Positions 25,867-33,277 of a stretch of DNA of 64,000 nucleotides are shown here, piece by piece. The notes under the pieces are model-generated. The model had not been told where the DNA came from. It saw nothing but the letters and a program-made list of their open reading frames with translations, and made no database searches. Every line of letters starts with the position of its first letter. Within the stretch, counting starts at the first letter, position 1. The stretch comes from JANMES01 sp038329865. GTDB taxonomy: Bacteria > Planctomycetota > Phycisphaerae > Tepidisphaerales > Tepidisphaeraceae. Made by a program: the position numbers and the translations under genes. Location of the stretch: positions 1 through 64,000 of the forward strand of contig JBBQNK010000002.1 in NCBI GenBank assembly GCA_038329865.1, written 5' to 3'.

Positions 25867-26124
25867 GAACCACGGAGGCACGGAGACACCGAGGCGCGCT
25901 CGGAAGATTACATCGGCTGACATATCAAGCTTTAAAGTGAGAATGAATTTCCGGCAGTGGTGCAGGCTGATTTTTTCGTGGCACGGGCGGCTCGCCCGTG
26001 TCTTTCCTTCGACAGAAAACCATGGGTAGCTCACCCATACCACTCCAAACTGCACTTTTACTGAATTTCATGCGAACTGCATAAACCGGTGAGCGCGCCT
26101 CCGCCTCTTTGAGCCTCCGTGGTA
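25867..26124. repeat. Tandem-word inverted repeat ('cacggaggc') carrying a nested element
   Basis: The left arm gaaccacggaggcacggaga-caccgaggcgcgctc and the right arm gagcgcgcctccgcctctttgagcctccgtggtaa match the element at 7393-7543. They are separated by about 190 bases that include a complete family C repeat. The region lies between metG and the acyl-CoA dehydrogenase-like gene; it holds no gene. Confidence 0.8.
25978..26043. repeat. 'ggcacgggcggctcgcccgtg' inverted repeat (family C), nested
   Basis: gtggcacgggcggctcgcccgtg and catgggtagctcacccatacca are imperfect mirror arms. The element lies wholly inside the repeat at 25867-26124. Confidence 0.85.
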
Positions 26125-26135
26125 AACTCCGCCGT

Positions 26136-27170
26136 ATGCCGTTCGAGAAAATCCTCACAGCGATCCAAAACCACGCCACCGAGCGCGACGTCACCGGCGA
26201 TTGGCCCGCGGCCGACCTGGAGATGCTCGCCGAATCCGGCGCGATGCGATGGGCGCTACCGCATCCGTTCGGCTCGAACCTGCCGCCGATGGAACTGCAC
26301 GGCCGGTACGAAGCGATCGCCGCGGCGTCGCTGGCGGTGGCGCTGATCCTCACGCAGCGTGACTCGGCCGTTGCGCTGATCGAACAGTCCGAGGAATTTC
26401 CCCGTCGCCAGGAGCTATTGAAGAAACTGTCCGACAATCAGATCTGGGCGACGATCGGCATCGCGCAGCTCACCACCAGCCGGCAAGGCGGGCTCCCATC
26501 GCTCCGCGCCACGCCCGACGGCGACGGCTATTCCATCGACGGATTGATCCCGTGGTCAACGGGCGCGGGCAAGAGCGATTACATCGTCGCCGGCGCGACG
26601 CTGCCCGATCGAAAGCAGATCCTCTTCTGCCTGCCGACGAATCTCCCCGGCGTGCTGATCCACCCGCCGCTGGAGATGGTCGCGCTTCGAGCAACCTGGA
26701 CGACGCAAGTGCACTGCCGCCACGTGAAGCTCGACCGATCGCACATCCTCCGCGGCCCCATTGATCGCGTGTTGTCCGGCCGGAAAAAGAACCTGCCGCT
26801 CGGCCAGGCGTTTCTCGCGCTGGGCCTCTGCGACGGCGCTCTTCGCCTGATCGGCGAGCACAAATCCGACGCCGCCGACCGAGCCCGTACCGCGTTTGTC
26901 GAGGAACTCGAGCGGCTTCGTAGCCGAGTCGCCTTCCTCTGCAGCCCCGCCGGCGCAAAAGAAGTAGACACCGCCGCCGCCGACACCCGGGCCGACGTGA
27001 ACGACCTCGCCATCCGCTCCACGCACGCGGCGGTAGCGCTCTACAAAGGAACGGCGCTGTTGAACGACCACCCGGCCCAGCGATTGGCGCGGGAAGCGAT
27101 GTTCCTGCTCGTGTGGAGCTGCCCGGGACCGGTGATTGATTGCACGCTGGATCGCTTGATGGAGTGCTGA
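26136..27170 (+). CDS. Acyl-CoA dehydrogenase-like protein
   Basis: The 344-residue product resembles FAD-dependent acyl-CoA dehydrogenases: an N-terminal helical part (HPFGSNLPPMELHGRYEAIAAASLAVALILTQRD), a middle beta-domain (GYSIDGLIPWSTGAGKSDYIVAGATLPD) and a C-terminal helical domain beginning near residue 210. The typical catalytic Glu and the C-terminal FAD motifs are hard to locate, so the enzyme may be divergent or bind FMN (DszC-like). It stands alone on the plus strand. The ATG of MPFEKIL was chosen; a longer in-frame start lies in the repeat just upstream. Confidence 0.72.
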   Translation: MPFEKILTAIQNHATERDVTGDWPAADLEMLAESGAMRWALPHPFGSNLPPMELHGRYEAIAAASLAVALILTQRDSAVALIEQSEEFPRRQELLKKLSDNQIWATIGIAQLTTSRQGGLPSLRATPDGDGYSIDGLIPWSTGAGKSDYIVAGATLPDRKQILFCLPTNLPGVLIHPPLEMVALRATWTTQVHCRHVKLDRSHILRGPIDRVLSGRKKNLPLGQAFLALGLCDGALRLIGEHKSDAADRARTAFVEELERLRSRVAFLCSPAGAKEVDTAAADTRADVNDLAIRSTHAAVALYKGTALLNDHPAQRLAREAMFLLVWSCPGPVIDCTLDRLMEC

Positions 27171-27186
27171 GAGACGAATTCGAGAG

Positions 27187-28017
27187 CTACTGCTTCGGCA
27201 CGGGTACTCGCGTCAGCACGATCCCCACCATCCGCCAACTGCCCTGGAATTCTTCAAACGATTCGTGCATTCGGCCGCTCAGTGGGTAGCCGATGATCAA
27301 CTTGTTGCCATCGACGCCGAGCACCGTCACGTAGTGATCGACGAACATCTGGTAATTGATCAGCGCGATTGTCGGCCGATCGCGCGGCAGGTCGGCGGCG
27401 GCACGAAAGACGCGGTACTCCGCCTGCAGGCCGTCCTTGCCGTAACGTTCGTTCAGAACCGCCGCAAGAACGTCGGGCTCGGTGCCGGTGGATCGGCTGG
27501 TATGAGCGAGCACCGCAAGTTCCCCTTCTTCCGCAGGCAGGCCGAGTGAACGCAGTGCCGTCACCGCGGCGGCCGGGCCGCAGGTGGCGTCGGTCGATTG
27601 CCGGCAAAACCCGTCGCTCCCCATGCGCGTTTGCAGCGCCGCCATCGCAGACTTTTGCAGCCCCGGCATGAGAAACGGCAGGACCGCAGACTGCCCGATG
27701 AAAATCACCATGAACGCGCTGGTGAACCAGCGCATGCGGCGTTTTGGCAGGCGAGCAATCAGCGTTCCCATCATCATCGACGCGCATGCACCGATCAACG
27801 CAACCTCAATCCGCCCCGCCACCAGCCATTTAAACGGCGGCACGAAACTCAGCGAATAGTCTCGCCGGCACAGCCCGATCAGAATCACCACCGTGAATGG
27901 CACGAGGAATGCGAGCACCCAGATCGTCCGCCGTTTGTGAGAGAGCCAAACTCCCGTCGCCGCGCCCAGCACTGAGAGCGACGCGACGCCGCAGGATTGA
28001 AGGACTTCGACAAGCAT
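27187..28017 (-). CDS. Membrane-anchored C39-like cysteine peptidase
   Basis: The 276-residue protein has about four hydrophobic helices (roughly residues 5-25, 31-50, 68-90, 100-120), then a papain-like domain resembling peptidase family C39, the fold that trims double-Gly leader peptides. CRQSTDATCGPAAAVTAL supplies the nucleophile Cys146 and VDHYVTVLGVDG the His228. The position that usually reads 'DP' after the His strand is YP (IIGYPLSG), so the classical Asp is not obvious; activity is likely but unproven. There is no ABC transporter region. It is the last gene of the minus-strand ESCRT-III-like set, 83 bases after the Snf7-like gene. Confidence 0.8.
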   Translation of the reverse strand: MLVEVLQSCGVASLSVLGAATGVWLSHKRRTIWVLAFLVPFTVVILIGLCRRDYSLSFVPPFKWLVAGRIEVALIGACASMMMGTLIARLPKRRMRWFTSAFMVIFIGQSAVLPFLMPGLQKSAMAALQTRMGSDGFCRQSTDATCGPAAAVTALRSLGLPAEEGELAVLAHTSRSTGTEPDVLAAVLNERYGKDGLQAEYRVFRAAADLPRDRPTIALINYQMFVDHYVTVLGVDGNKLIIGYPLSGRMHESFEEFQGSWRMVGIVLTRVPVPKQ

Positions 28018-28099
28018 CTATTTTGCTATGGGTGGAATATGTTCTCGACGACGCGACAAAATTCGCGGGCGGCATTCGCAATTGATGCAACCGGCACGC

Positions 28100-28699
28100 T
28101 CAGTCCTTCTGCTTAGCCCCCAGTTCCTTCGCGATTTCGCTTTCCAGTTGATCGAGCTTTCCGAGTTCTGCCTTCTCCGACGCCAGAACGTCGGCGTCGA
28201 TCATGCGGTCGATTTCTTCATCGCTGACGGCCTCGCTGGCGGTGACCGGGTTGGTCAGCGCGTTGTCCTGCATCGCGTCGAGGAAAATATCCATGCGCTC
28301 TTCAAGCGTGCTGGCCTTGGTGACGGCTGACTCCCAGTCGGCCTGCGTTTTGGTCAGATCCATCTCCTCAAACGTCCGGCTGATCTCCTTGGCCATCAGC
28401 GACATGCTCTCGGCAAACTGCTGACTCGCGGCCGCCTGCTGCTGGATGAGCATTGCGTTCTTGATCGAGAGCAGCTGCCGCTCGAGCATCTTCTTCACCG
28501 TCGCGGTTTTCTTCAGCGCGTTGCGGATGAACTGGTACTGCCCCTCGTCGCCGATCCTTTTCGCCTGCTGGGCGTTCTTGATGAAGTCCTCGGCGAACTT
28601 CTGCTGCTGGCGGACGGATTTTTCGATCGCGCGCACGCCCTGGCGGATTTTCATCTCCCGCTCGACACGGCGTTCTTCTTTGCTTTTGAAAAGTCCCAT
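28100..28699 (-). CDS. ESCRT-III/Snf7-like helical protein
   Basis: The 199-residue, almost wholly helical product opens with MGLFKSKEER, like the amphipathic start of CHMP/Snf7 proteins. A basic first hairpin follows (residues 14-90), then FAESMSLMAKEISRTFEEMD (95-114) and STLEERMDIFLDAMQDN (130-146), and an acidic tail with SDEEIDRMID (159-168). Spacing and several positions match the core of eukaryotic CHMP2-type proteins almost without gaps (my visual comparison). ESCRT-III proteins polymerise on membranes and remodel them; Vipp1/PspA are the known bacterial branch, which this does not closely resemble. There is no clear MIM motif, and no Vps4-like ATPase in the window. Alternative: an unrelated coiled-coil protein. 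Confidence 0.6.
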   Translation of the reverse strand: MGLFKSKEERRVEREMKIRQGVRAIEKSVRQQQKFAEDFIKNAQQAKRIGDEGQYQFIRNALKKTATVKKMLERQLLSIKNAMLIQQQAAASQQFAESMSLMAKEISRTFEEMDLTKTQADWESAVTKASTLEERMDIFLDAMQDNALTNPVTASEAVSDEEIDRMIDADVLASEKAELGKLDQLESEIAKELGAKQKD

Positions 28700-28708
28700 G
28701 ATTCCCAC

Positions 28709-28778
28709 GTCGCATGGGCTACCAGCCCATGCTCTTGATTAAGAAGCCAGACATGGGCTGGTAGCCCATGCTACGAAA
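28709..28778. repeat. 'catgggctggtagcccatg' inverted repeat (family C)
   Basis: gtcgcatgggctaccagcccatgc is mirrored by acatgggctggtagcccatgctac. It lies between two genes of the ESCRT-III-like set, 10 bases before the Snf7-like start, where it could affect translation initiation or processing. Confidence 0.88.
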
Positions 28779-28784
28779 AGCAAA

Positions 28785-29090
28785 TCACTTCCGTTCATTG
28801 AATTTGATCGGCAGCGTCAGTGCGATCAGCACCGCACCCCAGAACATCCACTGCGGCCCGCGCCACCAACCGACGAGCGACTTGCCCATCCCGCAAGCGA
28901 GCATTCCGCACCCGAGCGCGAAGATCAGCCGCCGGGCGCTCACACCGATGCCGATCAAAATGCCGACGAACTCCGCCAGTCCCGCCACGCGCTCGCCGAG
29001 CCAGCGGCTGAATTTCGCCCAGGCGCTTTCGTGGGCCACCGGCTGGCTGTAACTCGGTGTCGAGGTTTCGGACGGGGTCGGTTCACTCAT
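28785..29090 (-). CDS. Small membrane protein in the ESCRT-III-like cluster
   Basis: The 101-residue product is unrecognised. It has a polar Ser/Thr/Pro-rich N-terminus (residues 1-25), a hydrophobic stretch (LAEFVGILIGIGVSARRLIFALGCGMLACGMG, about 38-69) that could form one or two helices, and a last helix (MFWGAVLIALTLPI, 82-95). It overlaps the preceding 44-residue gene by 8 bases, which implies coupled translation. Its place between the Snf7-like and coiled-coil genes suggests a membrane partner, by context only. Confidence 0.7.
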   Translation of the reverse strand: MSEPTPSETSTPSYSQPVAHESAWAKFSRWLGERVAGLAEFVGILIGIGVSARRLIFALGCGMLACGMGKSLVGWWRGPQWMFWGAVLIALTLPIKFNERK

Positions 29091-29217
29091 CGGCTGAACT
29101 CCTCGAGGGTAAAAGCATCTTTACGAATCGACACAGCTGAATTACCGGCCACAAACACACCCACATCACCCACTCGGCGGCGTTGTTGCGGTGGAGATTT
29201 TTCGGTTCCGGCGACAT
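29083..29217 (-). CDS. 44-residue membrane microprotein
   Basis: This short reading frame encodes MSPEPKNLHRNNAAEWVMWV, then a hydrophobic stretch (VCLWPVIQLCRFVKMLL) ending in polar residues. It overlaps the start of the next gene by 8 bases, with the stop inside ATGAGTGA-type sequence. I see no strong ribosome binding site, so it is less certain than its neighbours. A longer frame upstream is derived from the family B repeat and is rejected. Confidence 0.5.
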   Translation of the reverse strand: MSPEPKNLHRNNAAEWVMWVCLWPVIQLCRFVKMLLPSRSSADE

Positions 29218-29235
29218 TTGTGTTCGGCGATTCTT

Positions 29236-29403
29236 TGGTAGCACAGACATTCCTGTCTGTGACGAAACGCGGTACGCCGCGGCTCGTACTCTTCGGCGGG
29301 AAACAGAATTCACGGGTGGATGTTTACATCCGCCCGTCACAGACGGGAATGTCTGTGCCACCGAAATCGCAGACGACAGGCAGGAATGCCTGTCCTACCG
29401 AAG
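29236..29403. repeat. 'ggcacagacattcctgtctgtg' inverted repeat (family B, copy 2)
   Basis: gtagcacagacattcctgtctgtgacgaaacg is mirrored by cacagacgggaatgtctgtgcca, with an additional short hairpin (acaggcaggaatgcctgt) appended. The interior shares 'acgaaacgcggtacgccgcg'-like sequence with copy 1. It occupies the 210-base gap between the 44-residue gene and the coiled-coil gene. Confidence 0.88.
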
Positions 29404-29426
29404 ACCAAGACAAAGGCGGCCTCGGC

Positions 29427-30035
29427 CTAAATCTCTTTCACCGACTGCCGCTTCTTCACCGCGGCGTCAGCCTGTTCAAACGCCTGCTCCTGCTTCACCT
29501 TGCCGCGATCGACTTGGTCCCAGAGCTGCATCAACTCCTGGCCGGCGCTGCTCAGGCCTGCCGACTCGAGCGAATCCACATCCGACTGTTGGCCGGCATC
29601 TAAAATCTGGTTGAGGCGCTCGGTGTACATGTCCTGGCTGACGGAGTCGTCCTCGATCCAGTTGGTGATTTTGGCGACGTCTTTATCCGTGATTTTCAGC
29701 CGGCCGAGGGCTTTGCCGCGCTCGGTGCGCTCGCGGACCATCCGCAGGCGGCTGACGGTGAGCAATTCCTTGCTCCGTAGATTCAGCTCGCGGGAAACCA
29801 TCAGCTGCTCCTGCGTTTTGAGCTCAAAATCCATCGCCAGGGCTTTACGCAGCTCCGGGGATTTTTCCTTCGCGCCGCGGAGAAAGATTTTCTGCTTCTC
29901 CGTGCCGGCCGACTCGATGCGGAGGAAGAGCTTGTCGCGCTGCTTAGTGAGCAGGATTTCTTCCTTGCGAAGCTCCTGCTTCGATAAATCGCTGAGCGAT
30001 TTGTTTCGGCCGAGGATTTTATCGAGTAAAGCCAT
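29427..30035 (-). CDS. Helical coiled-coil protein, possible ESCRT-III-like paralogue
   Basis: The 202-residue product starts with a short amphipathic segment (MALLDKILGRNKS). A long charged helical hairpin follows (about residues 17-105: LRKEEILLTKQRDKLFLRIESAG... and SKELLTVSRLRMVRERTE), then shorter helices including MYTERLNQILDAGQQ and ELMQLWDQVDRG. The order matches the C-terminal half of the next gene's product (295-445), including a final short 'LxxLWDQ/LYDEL' helix, so the two look paralogous. This is visual only. Its place 29 bases after the winged-helix gene suggests one operon. Confidence 0.6.
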   Translation of the reverse strand: MALLDKILGRNKSLSDLSKQELRKEEILLTKQRDKLFLRIESAGTEKQKIFLRGAKEKSPELRKALAMDFELKTQEQLMVSRELNLRSKELLTVSRLRMVRERTERGKALGRLKITDKDVAKITNWIEDDSVSQDMYTERLNQILDAGQQSDVDSLESAGLSSAGQELMQLWDQVDRGKVKQEQAFEQADAAVKKRQSVKEI

Positions 30036-30064
30036 GGAGCTGGTGATTGATGATTGGTGCGTGA

Positions 30065-31516
30065 CTAGGTCGCTTCCCGCTGCCGCTCGCGGCTCGGGGG
30101 CTCGGGAGATTTATTCGGTTGCGACGGCTCGCCGGCCGCTGGCGGTTTCGCAGGTTCGGATTCGGCAGGTGGCGTAGTGATCTCCGCCTGCAGCTCGTCG
30201 TACAGCGCCTGCTCTTCGTCCGTCAGCGACGTCGCGCCCGCCGGTGTGAGCGAGCCGGCGAGCTCGCGATCGGCCTGGAGCTTGGCCAGCACTTCCTCGG
30301 CCTTTTCGGCGTCTTTCGTGAGATCTTCGCCGCTGGGCAGCTTGGTGCTCTTGCCCTGCTGCACCAGCTCGAGCGTGTGCAGGTGCGTGCTCACCACGTC
30401 AATCTGCTGATTCAGCACGCTCATCAGCTGCTGCTTGCGCGACAAATCCTTGCGCGCCTGCAGCAGTTGCGAAGTCAGCCGGCGCTTCGTGCTTTCGCTG
30501 GTCGTTGATTTGAAATCGTCCTTAAGATCGGATTCGCTCTTTTCCAGCGCGGCCAAGTCATCGTACGACGAATCACGTTGCTGCGAGAGCGATGCGCGAC
30601 GCTCGGCCAGCAGCGCGATCTTCTTTGCGGTTTCGCCCTTCATGGAGAAGAGCGACTTGAGCGAATCGATGAAAGGCATATCCAAACCTCCGGCTTTTTT
30701 CGCTCCGGCGTTGGCGGAGCTTTCGCGGAAGAGCACCATGTGGCCGTCGAGCCGCTTGGCGGTCAGGCCGGCGTTCGCGCGGGCGTAGTTTTTCAGCTCG
30801 GCCTCCACCCATTGTAACGGAAGCTGCGTGCGGCTGGCGATTTTCTCCGCCGTGATGCCGCCCGAAAGTAAATCCAAGTGAAACGCCTTGATCTGCTCGG
30901 CCAGGCGCGTTTTCTTCGCTTCATCGGCTTCGGGATTGAGCGCGTCAACCGTCGCCTTCAGCGAGGCCGGCCCGTACGCGGTCCACCCGCCGGAATCGTT
31001 CGGCTGCGCGAGCAGCAGCGTGCGATCGCTCCGCCGATCGACCAGTTCACGCGCGTCGATCGAAAACCCGCTGGTGGAAACGAGGATGACCGTCGTCGGC
31101 ACGTTGCCGACCGCCGGCGGGATTTTCGAAAGTTCCTTCTTCACCCGCTCCGCCGACGCCGGCTCGATGCTCCCGCCGGTGAGCAGATCGCGCGTCGGCG
31201 AAAGGCAAACCACCTGCACCCGCCCGACGACTGATTTGAACACCCACCACCGCTTGGCGAACACCGTCGCCGCCAGCGATCGGCCGGCCGGCATGCGGCT
31301 TTCCAACTCGCGATCGGTCTTGCCGAGTTCCGCCATCAGGCGCTTGAGATCAACGCCGGCGTCGTCCTTGCGCACTTCGCGCGTGAACGACGTGACAGAC
31401 TTCAGCCCCATCGTCGTATCGAGCTTGAACGTATCGGTGGCGAGCAGTTTCTCGACATGGTCGACAAACGCCCGCTCGGCGGCCTGGTGATCGGATGGAT
31501 TCGGGCTGCTACTCAT
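30065..31516 (-). CDS. Winged-helix plus ESCRT-III-like coiled-coil protein
   Basis: The 483-residue product has three parts. Residues 25-200 form an alpha/beta domain I do not recognise (VFKSVVGRVQVVCLSPTRDLL, PTTVILVSTSGF). Residues 205-265 look like a winged helix-turn-helix (ITAEKIASRTQLPLQWVEAEL...). Residues 281-446 start with an amphipathic FIDSLKSLFSMKGE, a long helical hairpin and a terminal TDEEQALYDELQAEI. Winged helices preceding an Snf7-like core recall eukaryotic CHMP7; this is an inference from layout. Residues 447-483 are Pro/Glu-rich and disordered. Its ATG overlaps the stop of the upstream 45-residue gene by 8 bases. Confidence 0.6.
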   Translation of the reverse strand: MSSSPNPSDHQAAERAFVDHVEKLLATDTFKLDTTMGLKSVTSFTREVRKDDAGVDLKRLMAELGKTDRELESRMPAGRSLAATVFAKRWWVFKSVVGRVQVVCLSPTRDLLTGGSIEPASAERVKKELSKIPPAVGNVPTTVILVSTSGFSIDARELVDRRSDRTLLLAQPNDSGGWTAYGPASLKATVDALNPEADEAKKTRLAEQIKAFHLDLLSGGITAEKIASRTQLPLQWVEAELKNYARANAGLTAKRLDGHMVLFRESSANAGAKKAGGLDMPFIDSLKSLFSMKGETAKKIALLAERRASLSQQRDSSYDDLAALEKSESDLKDDFKSTTSESTKRRLTSQLLQARKDLSRKQQLMSVLNQQIDVVSTHLHTLELVQQGKSTKLPSGEDLTKDAEKAEEVLAKLQADRELAGSLTPAGATSLTDEEQALYDELQAEITTPPAESEPAKPPAAGEPSQPNKSPEPPSRERQREAT

Positions 31517-31646
31517 GGGGAATTACGCCAAATCCTTTCCGAGAATCCTCTGCCTTGCGGCGACGCGCCTTGAACCACCACGTCGCGAAAAAAACGAACG
31601 TCCAGATCCAGCCAAGGACCGAGAGGATGATGTACAGGCTCTTCAT
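31509..31646 (-). CDS. 45-residue membrane microprotein
   Basis: This short gene reads MKSLYIILSVLGWIWTFVFF, continues ATWWFKARRRKAEDSRKG and ends GFGVIPHE. It has one N-terminal membrane helix and a basic cytoplasmic tail. GAGGAAAC precedes the ATG, a usable ribosome binding site. The stop TAG lies inside ATGAGTAG, overlapping the start of the winged-helix gene, so it is probably the first gene of the ESCRT-III-like operon. No family is known to me. Confidence 0.7.
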   Translation of the reverse strand: MKSLYIILSVLGWIWTFVFFATWWFKARRRKAEDSRKGFGVIPHE

Positions 31647-31676
31647 GTTTCCTCATCTTAGCACGACAACGGGTCC

Positions 31677-31756
31677 GGGGTCAGTGCTGAGTGCTGAGTT
31701 CTGACTGCTGAGTTTTTTCTTTACTCAGCACTCAGTACTCAGGACTCAGCACTTCC
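31677..31756. repeat. Tandem-word inverted repeat ('gtgctga')
   Basis: gtcagtgctgagtgctgagttctgactgctgag is mirrored by ctcagcactcagtactcaggactcagcac. The arms are four degenerate copies of 'gctgagt'. It ends 5 bases before the stop codon of the zinc-ribbon membrane protein gene. Confidence 0.9.
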
Positions 31757-31761
31757 TCTCC

Positions 31762-32718
31762 TCACGCCAGTTCATCGATCTCAGGCCCCACGTGTACGCC
31801 GCATCTTGGGCAGAAATTCGCAATTCGGCTCATCGGCGATCGGCAGATTTCGTTCGGGCAGCGGCGCGGGAGCGCGATCATCGTCGGCATGCGCATCACG
31901 GGCCGGCGGATCAGCAGCAGGTCGCGCAGGCGGTCGGCGACGGTCGCCCGCAGCGCCGGGCCGGTGACGACGGCGTAGCGACGCTGCATGCCGCCGGCCA
32001 GCATCATCGGGATCGCCCAGAGCGCCGATGCCGTCATCATGATCAGCGCCGCCGTCAGCCAGATCGGGCGAAGCCCCACGCCGCCGGGCTCGCGTACAGG
32101 CGGCAGGCCCTCCGTGATCGCCAAGTCGTTGAACACCCGAACCGCCCGGCGGACGTTGCTCACATGCGCCAACAGCTGCAGCCAGTGGAGCACGTACGCC
32201 GCAGTAAGACCGGCCGTCCATAGCAGGAAAAGCTGGTTCGACTGGATCGGGTGTTCGTACAATCGCCCGAAATTGAACGTCGATGCCATGATCAGCGAGA
32301 AAACCTCGTGCAAAGGCGCGTCGGCGCTGCTGAAAATATGCAGTCGACCGATCGTGACGGCGAAAATCACGACGACGAAAACCGCGACCAGTTGCGGCCC
32401 GAGCGAGAGCAGCTCACTCGCCCTGATCCGCCCCGCCGCCTCCACCAGTTCGAATGCTTTCGGGTTGCCGCTGCGAAGGCGCATCCATTCCGCGAGGTGA
32501 AGGAACTGCGAGCGCTCGTCACTGATCAACCGCCGCAGCGCCGCTGGCCAGACCAGCAGCGGGCCGATGCCGAACGTGACCGTCGACCAGAGCAGCGTCT
32601 TGATGAAACTCCACGAAGCCCGCGTCCCCAGCCGCCCGCCGAGGCTGCGCAGCACCGAGCCGGCCAGGTGATCCGGGCCGTCGGGTTCGAAGAAATCAGC
32701 GGAGATGGCGGACATCAT
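31762..32718 (-). CDS. Membrane protein with C-terminal zinc ribbon
   Basis: The 318-residue product has about five hydrophobic segments (roughly residues 38-60, 108-128, 135-150, 165-185, 220-245) and a C-terminal Cys motif, CPNEIC...CPRCGVH (residues 290-311), a treble-clef or zinc-ribbon signature. The family is unknown to me. It lies 115 bases upstream of the ESCRT-III-like operon in the same orientation, separated by a tandem-word hairpin, so it may belong to the same functional neighbourhood. Confidence 0.72.
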   Translation of the reverse strand: MMSAISADFFEPDGPDHLAGSVLRSLGGRLGTRASWSFIKTLLWSTVTFGIGPLLVWPAALRRLISDERSQFLHLAEWMRLRSGNPKAFELVEAAGRIRASELLSLGPQLVAVFVVVIFAVTIGRLHIFSSADAPLHEVFSLIMASTFNFGRLYEHPIQSNQLFLLWTAGLTAAYVLHWLQLLAHVSNVRRAVRVFNDLAITEGLPPVREPGGVGLRPIWLTAALIMMTASALWAIPMMLAGGMQRRYAVVTGPALRATVADRLRDLLLIRRPVMRMPTMIALPRRCPNEICRSPMSRIANFCPRCGVHVGPEIDELA

Positions 32719-32763
32719 CTTACTCTGCGAGAAATTCCAAACGCCCAGATCAGAAAAAGATCC

Positions 32764-32845
32764 GTATAGCCGGCGAGCTTGCTCGCCGTTGTTTGCTTCA
32801 CACCCCTTGCGAACCTCACGGCGAGCAAGCTCGCTGGTTACACGG
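32764..32845. repeat. Inverted repeat, 'gccggcgagcttgctcgccgt' family (copy 2)
   Basis: atagccggcgagcttgctcgccgt is mirrored by acggcgagcaagctcgctggttacac. Each arm contains an inner palindrome (ggcgagcttgctcgcc). It is similar to the element at 28-86. The gap to the next gene holds nothing else. Confidence 0.88.
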
Positions 32846-32878
32846 AATTTGTTTCTAACCGTGACCGATCAAACTACA

Positions 32879-33193
32879 TCACGCCGTCATGCGGCGCTGG
32901 ACCGGTTCATTGCCGGATTGCGTCGCCGTCGCTGCAAGCAGGTTGACACCACAGCAGCGGCAGAAGCGGGCCGTCGGCGGATTGAAGTTGCGGCAATTCG
33001 CGCGGCTGCACTGCACCCGTTCGGGGACGGGATTGAACCTCGCCCGCACCGCCTCCGCAATCCGCCGCGGACGGTCGGGGAATAGCACGCGCGCCGTGCC
33101 GCGCACCAGCGACACTACCACCCACCCGACGAACAGAAAGACCGTCACGCCGATGACGGCTATCGAAAGGAGGATGATCGCGATCAAGTGCAT
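32879..33193 (-). CDS. Small zinc-ribbon membrane protein
   Basis: The 104-residue product has one N-terminal membrane helix (LIAIILLSIAVIGVTVFLFVGWVVVSLV, residues 3-30), a basic linker and a CxxxxC...CRCCG zinc-ribbon motif near residues 62-82 (CSRANCRNFNPPTARFCRCC). The function is unknown. Its zinc ribbon resembles those at the end of the neighbouring kinase and membrane protein, which suggests a shared adaptor role, by inference. Confidence 0.72.
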   Translation of the reverse strand: MHLIAIILLSIAVIGVTVFLFVGWVVVSLVRGTARVLFPDRPRRIAEAVRARFNPVPERVQCSRANCRNFNPPTARFCRCCGVNLLAATATQSGNEPVQRRMTA

Positions 33194-33277
33194 ACCGGCG
33201 AAACTTCTAACGCACGCGTTACGGCAAACTTTTCTGGATCGGTCCGCATCGCGCGATCTTGAACAACAAACTCACAA

